Assembly: GCF_036321025.1 (NCBI RefSeq)
Contig: NZ_JAZAPB010000002.1
Location: 310,001 to 374,000, forward strand
From: Alteraurantiacibacter hainanensis
GTDB lineage: Bacteria > Pseudomonadota > Alphaproteobacteria > Sphingomonadales > Sphingomonadaceae
DNA: 64,000 bases
Reading direction: 5' to 3'
A program made the translations under genes and the position numbers. The notes beneath the pieces were generated by a model, which had not been told where the DNA came from, ran no database searches, and saw only the letters and a list, made by a program, of their open reading frames with translations. This document shows positions 43,556 to 52,358 of the stretch, piece by piece (the first letter of the stretch is position 1; every line of letters starts with the position of its first letter).

Positions 43556-44620
43556 TCAGTTCCAGGTTTCCACCAGGTCCGCGGCGCGGGCGATGGCGGC
43601 AATGCCACGCTTGCCCTCCGCCCGTTTCAGCTGGACGATCACGTCGATCACGCTGGCGGAATAGGAGATGGTGTCGGACCGTGAGAGGCCGATGCCGGTC
43701 TGCATCACCATCAGGCTCAATTGCTCCAGCGCGCCGCGCAGCGAATTGGCGTGGATGGTGGAAAAGCTGCCGGGGTGGCCGGTGTTGATGGCGCGCAGGA
43801 ACGACACGCTCTCGGCCCCGCGCAATTCGCCAAGCACGATCCGGTCGGGTCGCAGCCGAAGCGCCGATTGCAGCAGCTCGTTGGCGGTCACTTTCGCTTC
43901 GCCGAGCTCGCCCTTCACGGCCACCAGGCCCACGGCATTGGCGCCGGGGAATTTCAGTTCGGGGGTGTCCTCCACCAGCACCACGCGTTCGTCGCGGGGA
44001 ATTTCGCCCAGCATCGCGTTGAGGAAGGTCGTCTTGCCGGTGCTGGTGCCGCCGGAAATCAGGATGGTCTTCCGCGCCCGGATCGCCGCGCGCAGGAATT
44101 CGACGGGCTGCTCCTGCGGGTCGGGCATGTCGGCTTCATTCGGCTGCGACAGCGGACCCGTGTCATAGGCATCCAGTGGCAGGTCCAGCCGCCGATGGCG
44201 ACGCACGGCCATGGCCCAGTGCTTGCGGGTGGCAGGCGGGCCGCAGAACTGGATGCGCGCGCCGTCGGGCAGCGTTGCGCCCAGCAGCGGGTGCTCGCGG
44301 TTGATGCCCTGGTGGCTGATGCGGGCGACCTGCTCGGCCAGCCGCTGGATCAGCTTATCGTCGATGGCATCGTTTTCGATGCGCTGCATCCCGGGGCTGG
44401 CGGCGTCCTCCACCCACATCTCGCCGGGCCGGTTGACCAGGATCTCGGTAACGGTGTCGCGTTCCAGCCAGTCGCGGAAGGGCGCAAGATAGGCGTCGAG
44501 ATATACGGAGCCGGTCGGAACCTGCGGCGCGTCGGCAGGCGGGCCAGCCAGCGGCGTACGCTCGTCCGTCGCGGCCCCCTGCTCGCGCTCCTCGCCAAGG
44601 CGGTGGATTTCAGCCGACAC
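43556..44620 (-). CDS. virB11: Type IV secretion ATPase VirB11
   Basis: A 354-residue hexameric ATPase at the cytoplasmic base of the type IV machine. The N-terminal domain has VTEILVNRPGEMWVE. The RecA-like domain has Walker A GGTSTGKTT, the Asp-box LVEDTPELKF, the His-box TGHPGSFSTIHAN and Walker B-like RIVLGELRG. The GTG start at 44620 has a GAGGGA site and lies 17 bases after the virB10 stop. It is the last virB gene of the operon. Confidence 0.92.
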   Translation of the reverse strand: MSAEIHRLGEEREQGAATDERTPLAGPPADAPQVPTGSVYLDAYLAPFRDWLERDTVTEILVNRPGEMWVEDAASPGMQRIENDAIDDKLIQRLAEQVARISHQGINREHPLLGATLPDGARIQFCGPPATRKHWAMAVRRHRRLDLPLDAYDTGPLSQPNEADMPDPQEQPVEFLRAAIRARKTILISGGTSTGKTTFLNAMLGEIPRDERVVLVEDTPELKFPGANAVGLVAVKGELGEAKVTANELLQSALRLRPDRIVLGELRGAESVSFLRAINTGHPGSFSTIHANSLRGALEQLSLMVMQTGIGLSRSDTISYSASVIDVIVQLKRAEGKRGIAAIARAADLVETWN

Positions 44621-44637
44621 CGATCAATCCCTCACGC

Positions 44638-45789
44638 TCAGTTGACCTGCGGGGCCTGACTGAAATCAAGGTCGCGCGCGGTGTAGACGCGGATCGGCTC
44701 ACCCATGCGCACGCGCACGGTGGGCGGTCGCTGGCCGTCCTGCTGCAAGGCGGTGCTGGCCGCGTTCTGCCCGCCGCCAAGCACCACCGAGGCGCCGCCG
44801 CTGGCGATCGTGGTCAGCCCGCCGATGACCGACAGCAGCATGGCCGAACCGAAGCGGCTGAAGAAATGGCTGTCCACCTCGCCTTCCAGGCCCGCCGTGC
44901 CATCGAAACTCGTGGCAGGGCTTTGCAGCGACACGGTGACGCCGTCGGGACGGATCACGCGCTGCCAGATGACATAGGCCCGGCGCTGGCCGGCCTGCAG
45001 GCCCGACTGGTACTGGCCGACAAGGCGGCTGGAGCGCGGGATGAGCACGCGGCTGCCATCGAAGCTGCGCACGTCCTGGCTTACCACGGCGCGCACGAAG
45101 CCGGGCACGTCGGTGTTGATCGCCGTCTCCAGGATCGCGGGGATCATGGTGCCCTGCGTAACCGTGGTGGTCGGGTTCACGTCCTGCGTGGCGAGGGCGG
45201 GGCCGCCGCCGACGCCGCCGATGCGGGCGGCGAACTCGTTGGCCGCGCCGCCGCCGGGCACGACGCTGTTGGACGAAGCGCCGGCTGCTGCAGCCTCCGC
45301 CGCTGCTGCGTTGGCGGCCGCTCTGCTTGGCGCGACGCCGCCGTCATAGACCAGCGTGGGCGATGAATAGGGGTTGGTTGCCGTGCCGACGGCCACGTTG
45401 CCATCGGGAACCCGCGCCAGCACCGGGGAGGGCGCAGGATCGCCGGCGGGCAGGACACCGGCATTGGCGCTAGGTAGTCCATCGGTGGGCGATGCGGCGA
45501 GGTCTGCCGGGGCAGGGGGCGGCGCGACGGAGGCGGGCCCCGCATCGGCGGCCTGCTGTTCATCGGTGCGGCTGGCGTTCAGGCCCCACAATGTCGCCGC
45601 GCCCAGAAGGGCGACGAAGCCGACACCGGCCAGCAGCCCCAGAGCATCCTTGTTGCCCTTGCGATTGGCCACCGCCGGATAGGAGGTGCGGCTGGCAAGG
45701 TCGATGACCTCGGTCGTCTCGCCGTCGCGCGGATCCTCGTCGTTGGCATGACCGGCGGTCTTTTCGGGCAGGCGCATGGCAAGTTTCAT
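44638..45789 (-). CDS. virB10: Type IV secretion channel protein VirB10
   Basis: A 383-residue protein: cytoplasmic N-terminus, a single membrane helix (about 68-85, LGLLAGVGFVALLGAATLWG), a Pro/Ala-rich periplasmic linker (about 90-190) and the conserved C-terminal TrbI/VirB10 domain (about 210-383) with GTMIPAILETAINTDVPG, LIPRSSRLVGQYQ and GEPIRVYTARDLDF. It spans both membranes and couples ATPase energy to the outer-membrane channel. The ATG at 45789 has a GGAG site, and the gap to virB9 is 22 bases. Confidence 0.92.
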   Translation of the reverse strand: MKLAMRLPEKTAGHANDEDPRDGETTEVIDLASRTSYPAVANRKGNKDALGLLAGVGFVALLGAATLWGLNASRTDEQQAADAGPASVAPPPAPADLAASPTDGLPSANAGVLPAGDPAPSPVLARVPDGNVAVGTATNPYSSPTLVYDGGVAPSRAAANAAAAEAAAAGASSNSVVPGGGAANEFAARIGGVGGGPALATQDVNPTTTVTQGTMIPAILETAINTDVPGFVRAVVSQDVRSFDGSRVLIPRSSRLVGQYQSGLQAGQRRAYVIWQRVIRPDGVTVSLQSPATSFDGTAGLEGEVDSHFFSRFGSAMLLSVIGGLTTIASGGASVVLGGGQNAASTALQQDGQRPPTVRVRMGEPIRVYTARDLDFSQAPQVN

Positions 45790-45811
45790 GTTCTTTACTC
45801 CAGAATCGCGA

Positions 45812-46609
45812 TCAGGCGCCCTGCTGGGCCGTTCCGTCGGCATTTACCGCGCCGAGCGGGCCTTCGTTGACGAGCATGGCCGCATCGTCTCCCGAGCGCA
45901 GGATGATTTCGCTGGGCACCACGTCGAGCACGATGGTGTCTCCGCGCACGGCGAAGTTCACCGGGCCTTCGGTACCCTCGTGATCCTTCACCAATATGGC
46001 AGGCATGGGCTGGCCGGAGGGCCAGGCCAGGAAAGTGGCGGACCCGTCGTCGTAGATGCGCTCGGGCAGCAGGGCGGCGCTGCCGCTGGCGGCCCAGTCG
46101 AAATTCAGCAGGGTGGGATCGAGCACGGCATAGTCGTCGTTCGCGGCGGCCAGTTCCATGGCGTTGGGGCCTTCGCCCGGTGCGGCATTGGCCGAGGCGA
46201 GGACGCCCGCTTCATCCTCGACCGGGTCCACTTCGACCGGGTAGGTGAAGGTGAGGACGTACAGCGGCGTCCGCGTATTGGGCGTGGCGACAAGGTCGAA
46301 CAGGTAGGTGTGCTTGTTGGTCACCACCGTCATGTTGGTGCTGGCGCGCGGCTCCAGCGGCTTCACGAACAGCAGGTTGGCGCGGCGGTTGGGCGTGACC
46401 TGCCAGCTCTGACTGTCGCCGATGGCGACGTTCTCGATCGCCTCGCCTTCGCCGAACTGGATGGTGGACTGGACGTTCACCTTGCCCTCGATCCGCACGA
46501 CCTGTGTGGGATCGTAAAGCCGTTCCACGAGGCGCGGGTCCTGCGCCAGGGCGGGGGCGGCCATCAGGGTGGATGCCAGCAGCATCGCGGCGATGCTTTC
46601 GCGGATCAT
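45812..46609 (-). CDS. virB9: Type IV secretion outer-membrane complex protein VirB9
   Basis: A 265-residue protein with a signal peptide (cleavage after APALA) and the VirB9/CagX layout: an N-terminal domain with VVRIEGKVNVQSTIQFGEGEAIENVAIGDSQSWQV and NLLFVKPLEPRASTNMTVVT, and a C-terminal domain with LLPERIYDDGSATFLAWPSG. It normally pairs with the lipoprotein VirB7, which is not visible here. The ATG overlaps the virB6 stop by 4 bases. Confidence 0.92.
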   Translation of the reverse strand: MIRESIAAMLLASTLMAAPALAQDPRLVERLYDPTQVVRIEGKVNVQSTIQFGEGEAIENVAIGDSQSWQVTPNRRANLLFVKPLEPRASTNMTVVTNKHTYLFDLVATPNTRTPLYVLTFTYPVEVDPVEDEAGVLASANAAPGEGPNAMELAAANDDYAVLDPTLLNFDWAASGSAALLPERIYDDGSATFLAWPSGQPMPAILVKDHEGTEGPVNFAVRGDTIVLDVVPSEIILRSGDDAAMLVNEGPLGAVNADGTAQQGA

Positions 46610-47820
46610 TGCATTTTCTCCGAAGAACGTACGGGTGCGGACTTGAAGCGGCTGCCGATACCGCGTGCCCGAGATGGGGTGGTGGAACCGTTGCGGCCCT
46701 GTTCGCCAGGCCCGCCGGGCTGCACGATTCTCGTCTCGCGCACACGCGTCGATCCGCCGCCGGTATCGTTGGCTGCGAGAGGGGTGGACGCGGTGACGCG
46801 AATGTCGCGCGTAGGCGGGGCGGTCTGCGCCGCCCGTTCGCGCGCCGTGCTTCCGGTGAGAGCCGGGGCCAGGGGCGCTGCGGCGGGGGACGCAGCGGCG
46901 GTGTTGATCCCGCCGCGTTCGTCCGCCCCGGCATTGGCGGAAAGGCCGAAGACGCTCCACCCGGCCACCATGGTGGTGGCAACCCTCAGCACCATGAACA
47001 TCAGCGCCAGGTGCACCGCGCCGATCATGAAGAAGGCCATCGCCGGGCGAACGTCGATCTGACCGGGATTGGCGGAGAGGCTGGAGAGCACCGGGATAGC
47101 CAGTTCCAGCATCAGCGATCCGCCGAGCACCGCGAACAGCGGGGCCAGTGCCATCAGCACCACGCCTTTCAGCCAGCCCACGAACAGGCCGCGCGTGCCG
47201 TCGAACAGCGCCAGAAGAATGAAGATCGGACCAAGGCCCATCAGGATTGCGAGCGCGATCTTGCACGTGGCGAGCACGCCGACGGTGCCCAGCAGGAGCA
47301 TCGTGCCGCCCGACCACAGCAGGCCCGGGGGCGAGAAGATCGAGGTGTCGTTGGCCATCGCATCCCCGCCCGATGCTTCCATCAGCGAAAGCATCACCAC
47401 GTCCAGCTTGTCGGCGAAGATCGTGGTGGCAGAACCGTCCGTACCCATCAGCACCGTTGCGATCTGGTCCGGCGCGCCCACCGCCAGGTTCCAGAACACG
47501 CTCTGGAAGGCGACCCAGCTGGTGGCGAAGGTGATGACCAGCACCAGCGTGACCATGCGCGGCGTGAGCGATGAAAGGCCAAGACGCATGCGACCGGTGA
47601 TCAGGCCGAAGCCGAGAAACGCGATCCAGAGCGTCAGCAGGATGGTAAGCGCGGGGCCAAAGCTGCCCTCTGCGCTGAACAGGCGATTGAACGCGGCCTG
47701 CGCCATTTCGCTGGCGGCGCAGTCCACGCCGCGCAGGGACGCGCCGATGCCGGCACCAACGCCTTCCATGGCGCGCATGCATTCCACGCCTACGCTGGTC
47801 GAGGTGGAAGCGGCGCTCAT
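46606..47820 (-). CDS. virB6: Type IV secretion inner-membrane protein VirB6/TrbL
   Basis: A 404-residue polytopic protein with about six membrane helices between residues 55 and 295, including the typical LIWIAFLGFGLITGR-like first helix and GLGPIFILLALFDGTRGLFVGWLKG. A long polar Ala/Thr/Arg-rich tail (about 310-404) is cytoplasmic or periplasmic. VirB6 forms part of the inner-membrane channel. The ATG overlaps the virB4 stop by 4 bases. Confidence 0.88.
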   Translation of the reverse strand: MSAASTSTSVGVECMRAMEGVGAGIGASLRGVDCAASEMAQAAFNRLFSAEGSFGPALTILLTLWIAFLGFGLITGRMRLGLSSLTPRMVTLVLVITFATSWVAFQSVFWNLAVGAPDQIATVLMGTDGSATTIFADKLDVVMLSLMEASGGDAMANDTSIFSPPGLLWSGGTMLLLGTVGVLATCKIALAILMGLGPIFILLALFDGTRGLFVGWLKGVVLMALAPLFAVLGGSLMLELAIPVLSSLSANPGQIDVRPAMAFFMIGAVHLALMFMVLRVATTMVAGWSVFGLSANAGADERGGINTAAASPAAAPLAPALTGSTARERAAQTAPPTRDIRVTASTPLAANDTGGGSTRVRETRIVQPGGPGEQGRNGSTTPSRARGIGSRFKSAPVRSSEKMQ

Positions 47821-50255
47821 TCCGCGGCCTGCCAGTTGAAGTCGTCGTCTTCGTCCTGCGGATCACCATGTCCGGGCCAGGGCCGGTTGGTCAGCGCCGG
47901 ATACCACTGCGCGGGATCGTTACCCACGGCCTCGCGCAGCAGGTCGAGCCGGCGCACGCTGCTCTCGCGGCCGGAAAGGATGGTGAGCACTTCGGGCGCG
48001 CCCGACAGGTCGAGCCGCACCACGACACTGGCGTCCGGCTGGCGGACGAGGAAGCAGCGGGAATGGGCGGGCAGCGACTTGATCAGCGCCAGCTCGTGCT
48101 CGGTCAGGCCGAAGCCGTCGCAATAGTCTTCCGCCCGGGCGCGGGCGTTGGGCATGAACACCATGGTGGCGGTCTGCTCCACCAGCGCGGTGGAGATCTT
48201 GCTGTCCAGCGCGTCGCGCGCCGACTGGGTGGCAAAGCCGACCAGCGCGTTGCGCTTTCGCATGGTCTTCAGCCAGTCGCGGATTCGCGCGGCGAACACT
48301 TCATCGTCCAGCGCCTTCCACCCTTCGTCGATCAGCACCATGGTGGGCTGGCCGTCCAGCCGCTCGTCGATGCGGTGGAACAGGTACATCATCACCGGCG
48401 TGCGCAGCTTGGGATTTTCCAGCAGCGCGGTCATGTCGAAGCCCATCACGCGGGTCGACAAGTCCAGCCGGTCGGCCTCGTTGTCGAACAGCCAGCCGTG
48501 TTCGCCGTCCTCTATCCAGGCAGACAGGCGATCCGCCAGGTCGCCCGGCTGCGGACGGCGCGCGCCCGAGACGAGTTCCTTGAAGTGGCGCAGGCGGCGG
48601 AGTGAAGGATCGTTGGCGTAGGCCGCGTCCACGGCAGAGGCGATGGTGGCGCTTTCCTCCGGCCCCTCGGCCTTCAGCAGCACCGAGAGCCAGTCGCGCA
48701 GGAAGCCGCGGTTGGCAGGCGTATCGGGCAGCGCCAGCGGATTGAAGCCGGTCGGCTCACCCGACCGGATGCGGTCGTAGGTGCCGCCGATCCCGCGAAT
48801 GAACAGCTCCGCGCCGCGATCCTTGTCGAACAGGATGGTGCGGGGCGAGAATTTCTGCGCCTGCGCGGCGAGGAAGTTCATCACCACGGTCTTGCCCGAA
48901 CCCGACGGGCCGATGACCGAGAAGTTGCCCAGGTCGCCGGTGTGGAAATTGAAGAAGAAGGGCGTCGAGCTGGTTGTCTGCAACAGCGTGACCGCATCGC
49001 CCCAGTGGTTGCCCTCGGCCTGCCCCAGCGCCATGCCGTGCAAGGATCCGAAGCTCGCCATGTTGGCGGTGGAGATCATGGCACGGCGCACCAGGTAATG
49101 CTCGTTGCCCGGGAATTGGCCCCAGAAGGCAGGCTCCAGATTGGTGTCCTCGCGCACGGCAATGGCGCCCGTATCGGCCAGGCTGGCGGCGACGGCGGCC
49201 GTGGCATCGTCCAGCCGGTCGAGATTGCGTTCGCGCACGAGCACGGAAAGGTGATGGTCGCCGAATGCTACCGAGCCAGCGCCAAGTTCGTCGCGCGCGG
49301 CCATCATCTCGGCGCGTTCGGACTGGGCTTCCTCGTCAGCGCTTTTCAGGCGGCGGATGGCAAGGTCGATCTTCTCGCGCGCGGTCTGCCTTTCTTCCGG
49401 CGCGAAACTCTCGGTCACGATCATCTCGTAGGGCAGGCGCAGCATGCCATCCAGCAGGCCGGGGCTGGTGGCGTCGGGGTAGTCCTTGAGACTGAGGATC
49501 GAGGCGAAATCGGCCCCGCCGCTGCCGCGCAGCTCCATCGCATCCAGGCCAAAGCTGGCGCGGCGGTACGGCAGCATCTTGCCGATGTCGGTCTCGACCT
49601 CGGGCCGGCGCACCGGACGCATCTCGCCGTTGTAGAGCGCGCTCAGCAGTTCGAGCACTTCGTTGTTGGTATTGCCAGACGGCCCGACATAGTCGCCAAG
49701 TGGCTGCGCGCCGTAATCGCCCAGGCTGGCGGCCAGCGCCTGCAACGCAGCACGAAGCGAGCGCAGATCCTTGGGATCGACCGGCTCTTCCTCGTTGCGG
49801 CGCTTGAACAGCTTGCCCGCCTTCTCGGCAAGGCCAGCCTTGCCGCGCGCGGGCCGGCGCACGAGCGAGACGAACTGGTCGTTCACGAACAGCGATCCGC
49901 TCGACAGCTTCTCGCGCCAGCGGCGATCGATATGGGCCGAAAGCGGATCGTCGAAGCTGGCATCCAGTTCCACGCTGACCCGGCGGCGGATCACGTGATG
50001 ATAGAGCACGAAACGCGCATCGAGGTTGCTGCGCAGCATGACCTCGCGGCTCTGCGCATGGGCGTTCAGCGCGTCGGTATCCTCGGTCTCGAACAGCAGG
50101 CCGGGCACCTGCAGCGCGGCCATCAGCGATCCGTCGCGCAGCAGCAGCACGTTCTCGTCGACCAGCCGCGCATAGGGCAGGCGCTCACCGGCCTGCGCTT
50201 CCTTGGCGCTCCAGGCGGCGGCTCCAAGCCACTTACCGGGCCACTTGCTCTTCAT
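47817..50255 (-). CDS. virB4: Type IV secretion ATPase VirB4
   Basis: An 812-residue ATPase. The N-terminal CagE/TrbE-like half is followed by the nucleotide-binding half with Walker A GPSGSGKT (near residue 450), Walker B MVLIDEGWKAL and a downstream Gln motif GFATQSARDAL. It powers substrate transfer and pilus dynamics. It overlaps virB6 by 4 bases and lies 50 bases after virB3. Full length compared with the family (about 800). Confidence 0.93.
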   Translation of the reverse strand: MKSKWPGKWLGAAAWSAKEAQAGERLPYARLVDENVLLLRDGSLMAALQVPGLLFETEDTDALNAHAQSREVMLRSNLDARFVLYHHVIRRRVSVELDASFDDPLSAHIDRRWREKLSSGSLFVNDQFVSLVRRPARGKAGLAEKAGKLFKRRNEEEPVDPKDLRSLRAALQALAASLGDYGAQPLGDYVGPSGNTNNEVLELLSALYNGEMRPVRRPEVETDIGKMLPYRRASFGLDAMELRGSGGADFASILSLKDYPDATSPGLLDGMLRLPYEMIVTESFAPEERQTAREKIDLAIRRLKSADEEAQSERAEMMAARDELGAGSVAFGDHHLSVLVRERNLDRLDDATAAVAASLADTGAIAVREDTNLEPAFWGQFPGNEHYLVRRAMISTANMASFGSLHGMALGQAEGNHWGDAVTLLQTTSSTPFFFNFHTGDLGNFSVIGPSGSGKTVVMNFLAAQAQKFSPRTILFDKDRGAELFIRGIGGTYDRIRSGEPTGFNPLALPDTPANRGFLRDWLSVLLKAEGPEESATIASAVDAAYANDPSLRRLRHFKELVSGARRPQPGDLADRLSAWIEDGEHGWLFDNEADRLDLSTRVMGFDMTALLENPKLRTPVMMYLFHRIDERLDGQPTMVLIDEGWKALDDEVFAARIRDWLKTMRKRNALVGFATQSARDALDSKISTALVEQTATMVFMPNARARAEDYCDGFGLTEHELALIKSLPAHSRCFLVRQPDASVVVRLDLSGAPEVLTILSGRESSVRRLDLLREAVGNDPAQWYPALTNRPWPGHGDPQDEDDDFNWQAAE

Positions 50256-50305
50256 GGTCTCACTCCGTGCCGCACCGTCGCGGGCGGCGGTTCAATTGCC
50301 GCGCG

Positions 50306-50587
50306 TCAGGCGGCGTAGCTGTTGCAGCCCCAGCGGCTGTAGTTCTTCACCCGCGGACACTTGCTGACCTTGGTCAGCCACAGGTCGAAGATGCGCGGTT
50401 CGCGAAGGCAGGCGAAGTATCCTATCGCGTGCATGATGATGGGGATCGGCAGGATCCAGAGGCTCTTAAGGATGAGAAAGGCCTCGGTCGTCACGAGCGC
50501 GTTGATGATGAAATAGTTGAACGTCACGCCCGCGAACATCTGCGGGCGGGTGAGCGCGCGATGGACGGGATGGCGGACGAGTTGCAT
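50306..50587 (-). CDS. virB3: Type IV secretion protein VirB3
   Basis: A 93-residue protein with the family's N-terminal HPVHRALTRPQMFAGV and two adjacent membrane helices (about 22-58), followed by REPRIFDLWLTKVSKC. VirB3 works with VirB4 in the inner membrane. It lies 12 bases after virB2. Confidence 0.9.
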   Translation of the reverse strand: MQLVRHPVHRALTRPQMFAGVTFNYFIINALVTTEAFLILKSLWILPIPIIMHAIGYFACLREPRIFDLWLTKVSKCPRVKNYSRWGCNSYAA

Positions 50588-50599
50588 CTCTTTGGCCCC

Positions 50600-50893
50600 T
50601 TAACCCGCTGCGCCCTGGATGCCGGCCACGATCGAGGCGGCACCGAAGATGATGAAGCAGCCCAGGATCACGGTCGCACCGAAGCGCCAGTTCATCCGGC
50701 CCGTCAGCATCATGAAGCCAACGGCCGCGACGGCCATCACGGCGACGGCCGTCGCCACGCTGCCCAGCAGCGTGTTCTGCATCCAGGCAAGCGCGTTGTT
50801 GATGGGGCCCGATCCGGCAGGATCCTGCGCATAGGCATTGGTGGGAACAACCAGCACCGCGACAGCTGCGGCCAGGCGAAAGAAAGCATTCAT
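50600..50893 (-). CDS. virB2: Type IV secretion major pilin VirB2/TrbC
   Basis: A 97-residue protein with a signal peptide (cleavage near NAYAQ, residue 23) and two hydrophobic helices (about 40-60 and 70-93) joined by the short loop TGRMNWR, the pattern of VirB2 prepilins. It polymerises into the pilus or channel tip. It lies 2 bases after the transglycosylase gene. Confidence 0.88.
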   Translation of the reverse strand: MNAFFRLAAAVAVLVVPTNAYAQDPAGSGPINNALAWMQNTLLGSVATAVAVMAVAAVGFMMLTGRMNWRFGATVILGCFIIFGAASIVAGIQGAAG

Positions 50894-50895
50894 TG

Positions 50896-51534
50896 TCAGT
50901 CGGAACTCCGGGAATGATCGGACAGGCGGCCCATGATCGCGGCCACATAGACCTGAGTTTCACGTATGCGCGGAATGCCGCCTGAACGGATCACCCGTCC
51001 CGGTCCGGCATTGTAGGCGGCCAGCGCCTTTTCCAGATCGCCATCGAAGCGGTCCAGCTGCTCGCGCAGGTAGCGCGCGCCGCCTTCCAGGTTGGCGCGC
51101 GGATCGTCGGGATTTACGCCCAGGTCGCGCGCGGTGCCGGGCATCAGCTGGGCAAGGCCGCGCGCGCCGACCGGCGAAACCGCATCCTCGCGCCAGCGGC
51201 TTTCCTGCCATACCACGGCCTCGATAAGCGCCGGGCTGAGATCGAAGCGCAGCGCAAGCTCTGCCACGTAATCGGCATAGGCAGCGGGAATGGCGGACGA
51301 ATGTTCGGCAGTATCGGCCACGGCCCCTTCGGGCACCAGCGACGCCGCGATTTCAGGCACTTCCGTTATCGGCACGGGGGGCAGGACGGCGTTCATTTCC
51401 ACCTTCGCCACCGGCCCGGCGATCCACTGCGCCTCTCCCGCGTCGGAGATTTCCAGCACATCGGCCTGCGCGGGAAGCGCGCAGAATCCGGCCAGCGCAA
51501 GCGCAAGCGTGGATGTGCAGAAACGCAGAATCAT
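50896..51534 (-). CDS. Lytic transglycosylase, VirB1-like
   Basis: A 212-residue exported protein with a signal peptide (cleavage near LPAQA). After an acidic spacer (about 30-95) comes an SLT domain (about 95-205) with the catalytic Glu in VVWQESRW, GARGLAQLMPGTARDLG and ALAAYNAGPGRV. It opens peptidoglycan for the secretion machine. The ATG at 51534 with GGAGGG site is preferred over one 24 bases upstream. It is the first gene of the virB operon, so the promoter should lie in 51535-51625. Confidence 0.87.
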   Translation of the reverse strand: MILRFCTSTLALALAGFCALPAQADVLEISDAGEAQWIAGPVAKVEMNAVLPPVPITEVPEIAASLVPEGAVADTAEHSSAIPAAYADYVAELALRFDLSPALIEAVVWQESRWREDAVSPVGARGLAQLMPGTARDLGVNPDDPRANLEGGARYLREQLDRFDGDLEKALAAYNAGPGRVIRSGGIPRIRETQVYVAAIMGRLSDHSRSSD

Positions 51535-51625
51535 TCGGGCCCTCCAGAGCGGCCCCAATGCTTACAACAAATGACAACGCCATGACAGTCCGGGCAAAAT
51601 CGGGCCGGCCCGGCAGCAAAGGAAG

Positions 51626-51654
51626 GGGCCCGGAAAGCGATGCTCTCCGGGCCC
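51626..51654 (-). terminator. Strong GC hairpin, terminator of the TPR gene
   Basis: A perfect 9-bp stem (GGGCCCGGA / TCCGGGCCC) with an 11-base loop lies 76 bases after the stop of the minus-strand TPR gene. Read on the minus strand it is followed by CCTTCCTTT, a weak T-tract. It separates the TPR transcript from the virB operon promoter. Confidence 0.6.
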
Positions 51655-51729
51655 GAGGTGCGTTGGATAGTCACCAGCGCGCTATCGACGCCATATTATA
51701 TGGCCTGCATGGCAGGCCTTGTGGCGGCG

Positions 51730-52092
51730 TTATTCGGAAACATCCTCCAGCGAGAGAAGCGCCAGCTGCGCGGCGCGGCGCGAATCGATCCAGTCGCCGT
51801 TGGCCAGTTCCAGTTCGTAACGATCGTCGCTGGCGATGGCATCGCGGTAGGCCTGCTCGGCCAATCGGTATTCGCCGATCGCGGCATAGGCTGCGCCAAG
51901 GTTGATGAGCAGAGCCGGATCGCCGGGGTTTTCGGCGCGGGCCAGTTCAAGCTGGGCAATCGCCTCGCGCGCGTCGCCAGAGACGATGGTTTCGTATTCG
52001 ACGTCGCGCGTCTCGATGTCGGGCTGCGTGGTCGCGGCGGAAGGCCCGGCCTGCGCGAGCATCAGGAACGCCGTGGTCAGAGTTGCAAACAT
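51730..52092 (-). CDS. Exported TPR-repeat protein
   Basis: A 120-residue protein with an N-terminal hydrophobic leader (MFATLTTAFLMLAQAGPSAA) and about one and a half TPR units (DAREAIAQLELARAENPGDPALLINLGAAYAAIGEYRLAEQAYRDAI). TPR proteins mediate protein contacts; no partner is evident. The ATG at 52092 has a GGGAGA site. It is divergent from the surface lipoprotein gene across an AT-rich 266-base gap. Confidence 0.75.
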   Translation of the reverse strand: MFATLTTAFLMLAQAGPSAATTQPDIETRDVEYETIVSGDAREAIAQLELARAENPGDPALLINLGAAYAAIGEYRLAEQAYRDAIASDDRYELELANGDWIDSRRAAQLALLSLEDVSE

Positions 52093-52161
52093 GATGGTTC
52101 TCCCAAATCGTTGGCAGCCATTTTGCGCAGCATATTACACCAATGCAATAAAACCGTCACA

Positions 52162-52178
52162 TTGTCATAAAAGTGCAA
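52162..52178 (+). promoter_or_regulatory. Pho-box-like sequence in the divergent promoter region
   Basis: TTGTCATAAAAGTGCAA matches the Pho box CTGTCATAAAACTGTCA at 13 of 17 positions, with TGTCA and TGCAA 11 bases apart. It lies in an AT-rich 266-base gap (52093-52358) between a TPR gene and the lipoprotein/TonB-receptor pair. A second imperfect repeat (52242-52261) has the wrong spacing. A PhoB-like regulator is encoded at 56855, but it is atypical. The assignment is tentative. Confidence 0.3.
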
Positions 52179-52358
52179 TAGTCAAACCGTGGACAAGTTT
52201 TTTGTGCAGTAAAAACAATGTCCTCGCCGGTATGTGACACTCTGTAACGCAAATCCGTCACACGGTCGCCAAAGTGTAATCTGGCGCGCCTAGCCGTCCT
52301 CTCGCGACATCGCATTTCGCTTCACCTGATTCTCGGTTTTTTGAGGGGACCGTTCGCT

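Noticed and set aside
41253..43664. An 803-codon plus-strand open frame opposite ppk1
   Set aside because: Shadow frame in GC-rich DNA: rich in His/Arg/Gly/Val, no family, and ppk1 on the other strand is unmistakable.
52242..52261. Second Pho-box-like repeat (CTGTAAC ... CGTCAC)
   Set aside because: The half-sites are 13 rather than 11 bases apart, so it does not fit a PhoB site.
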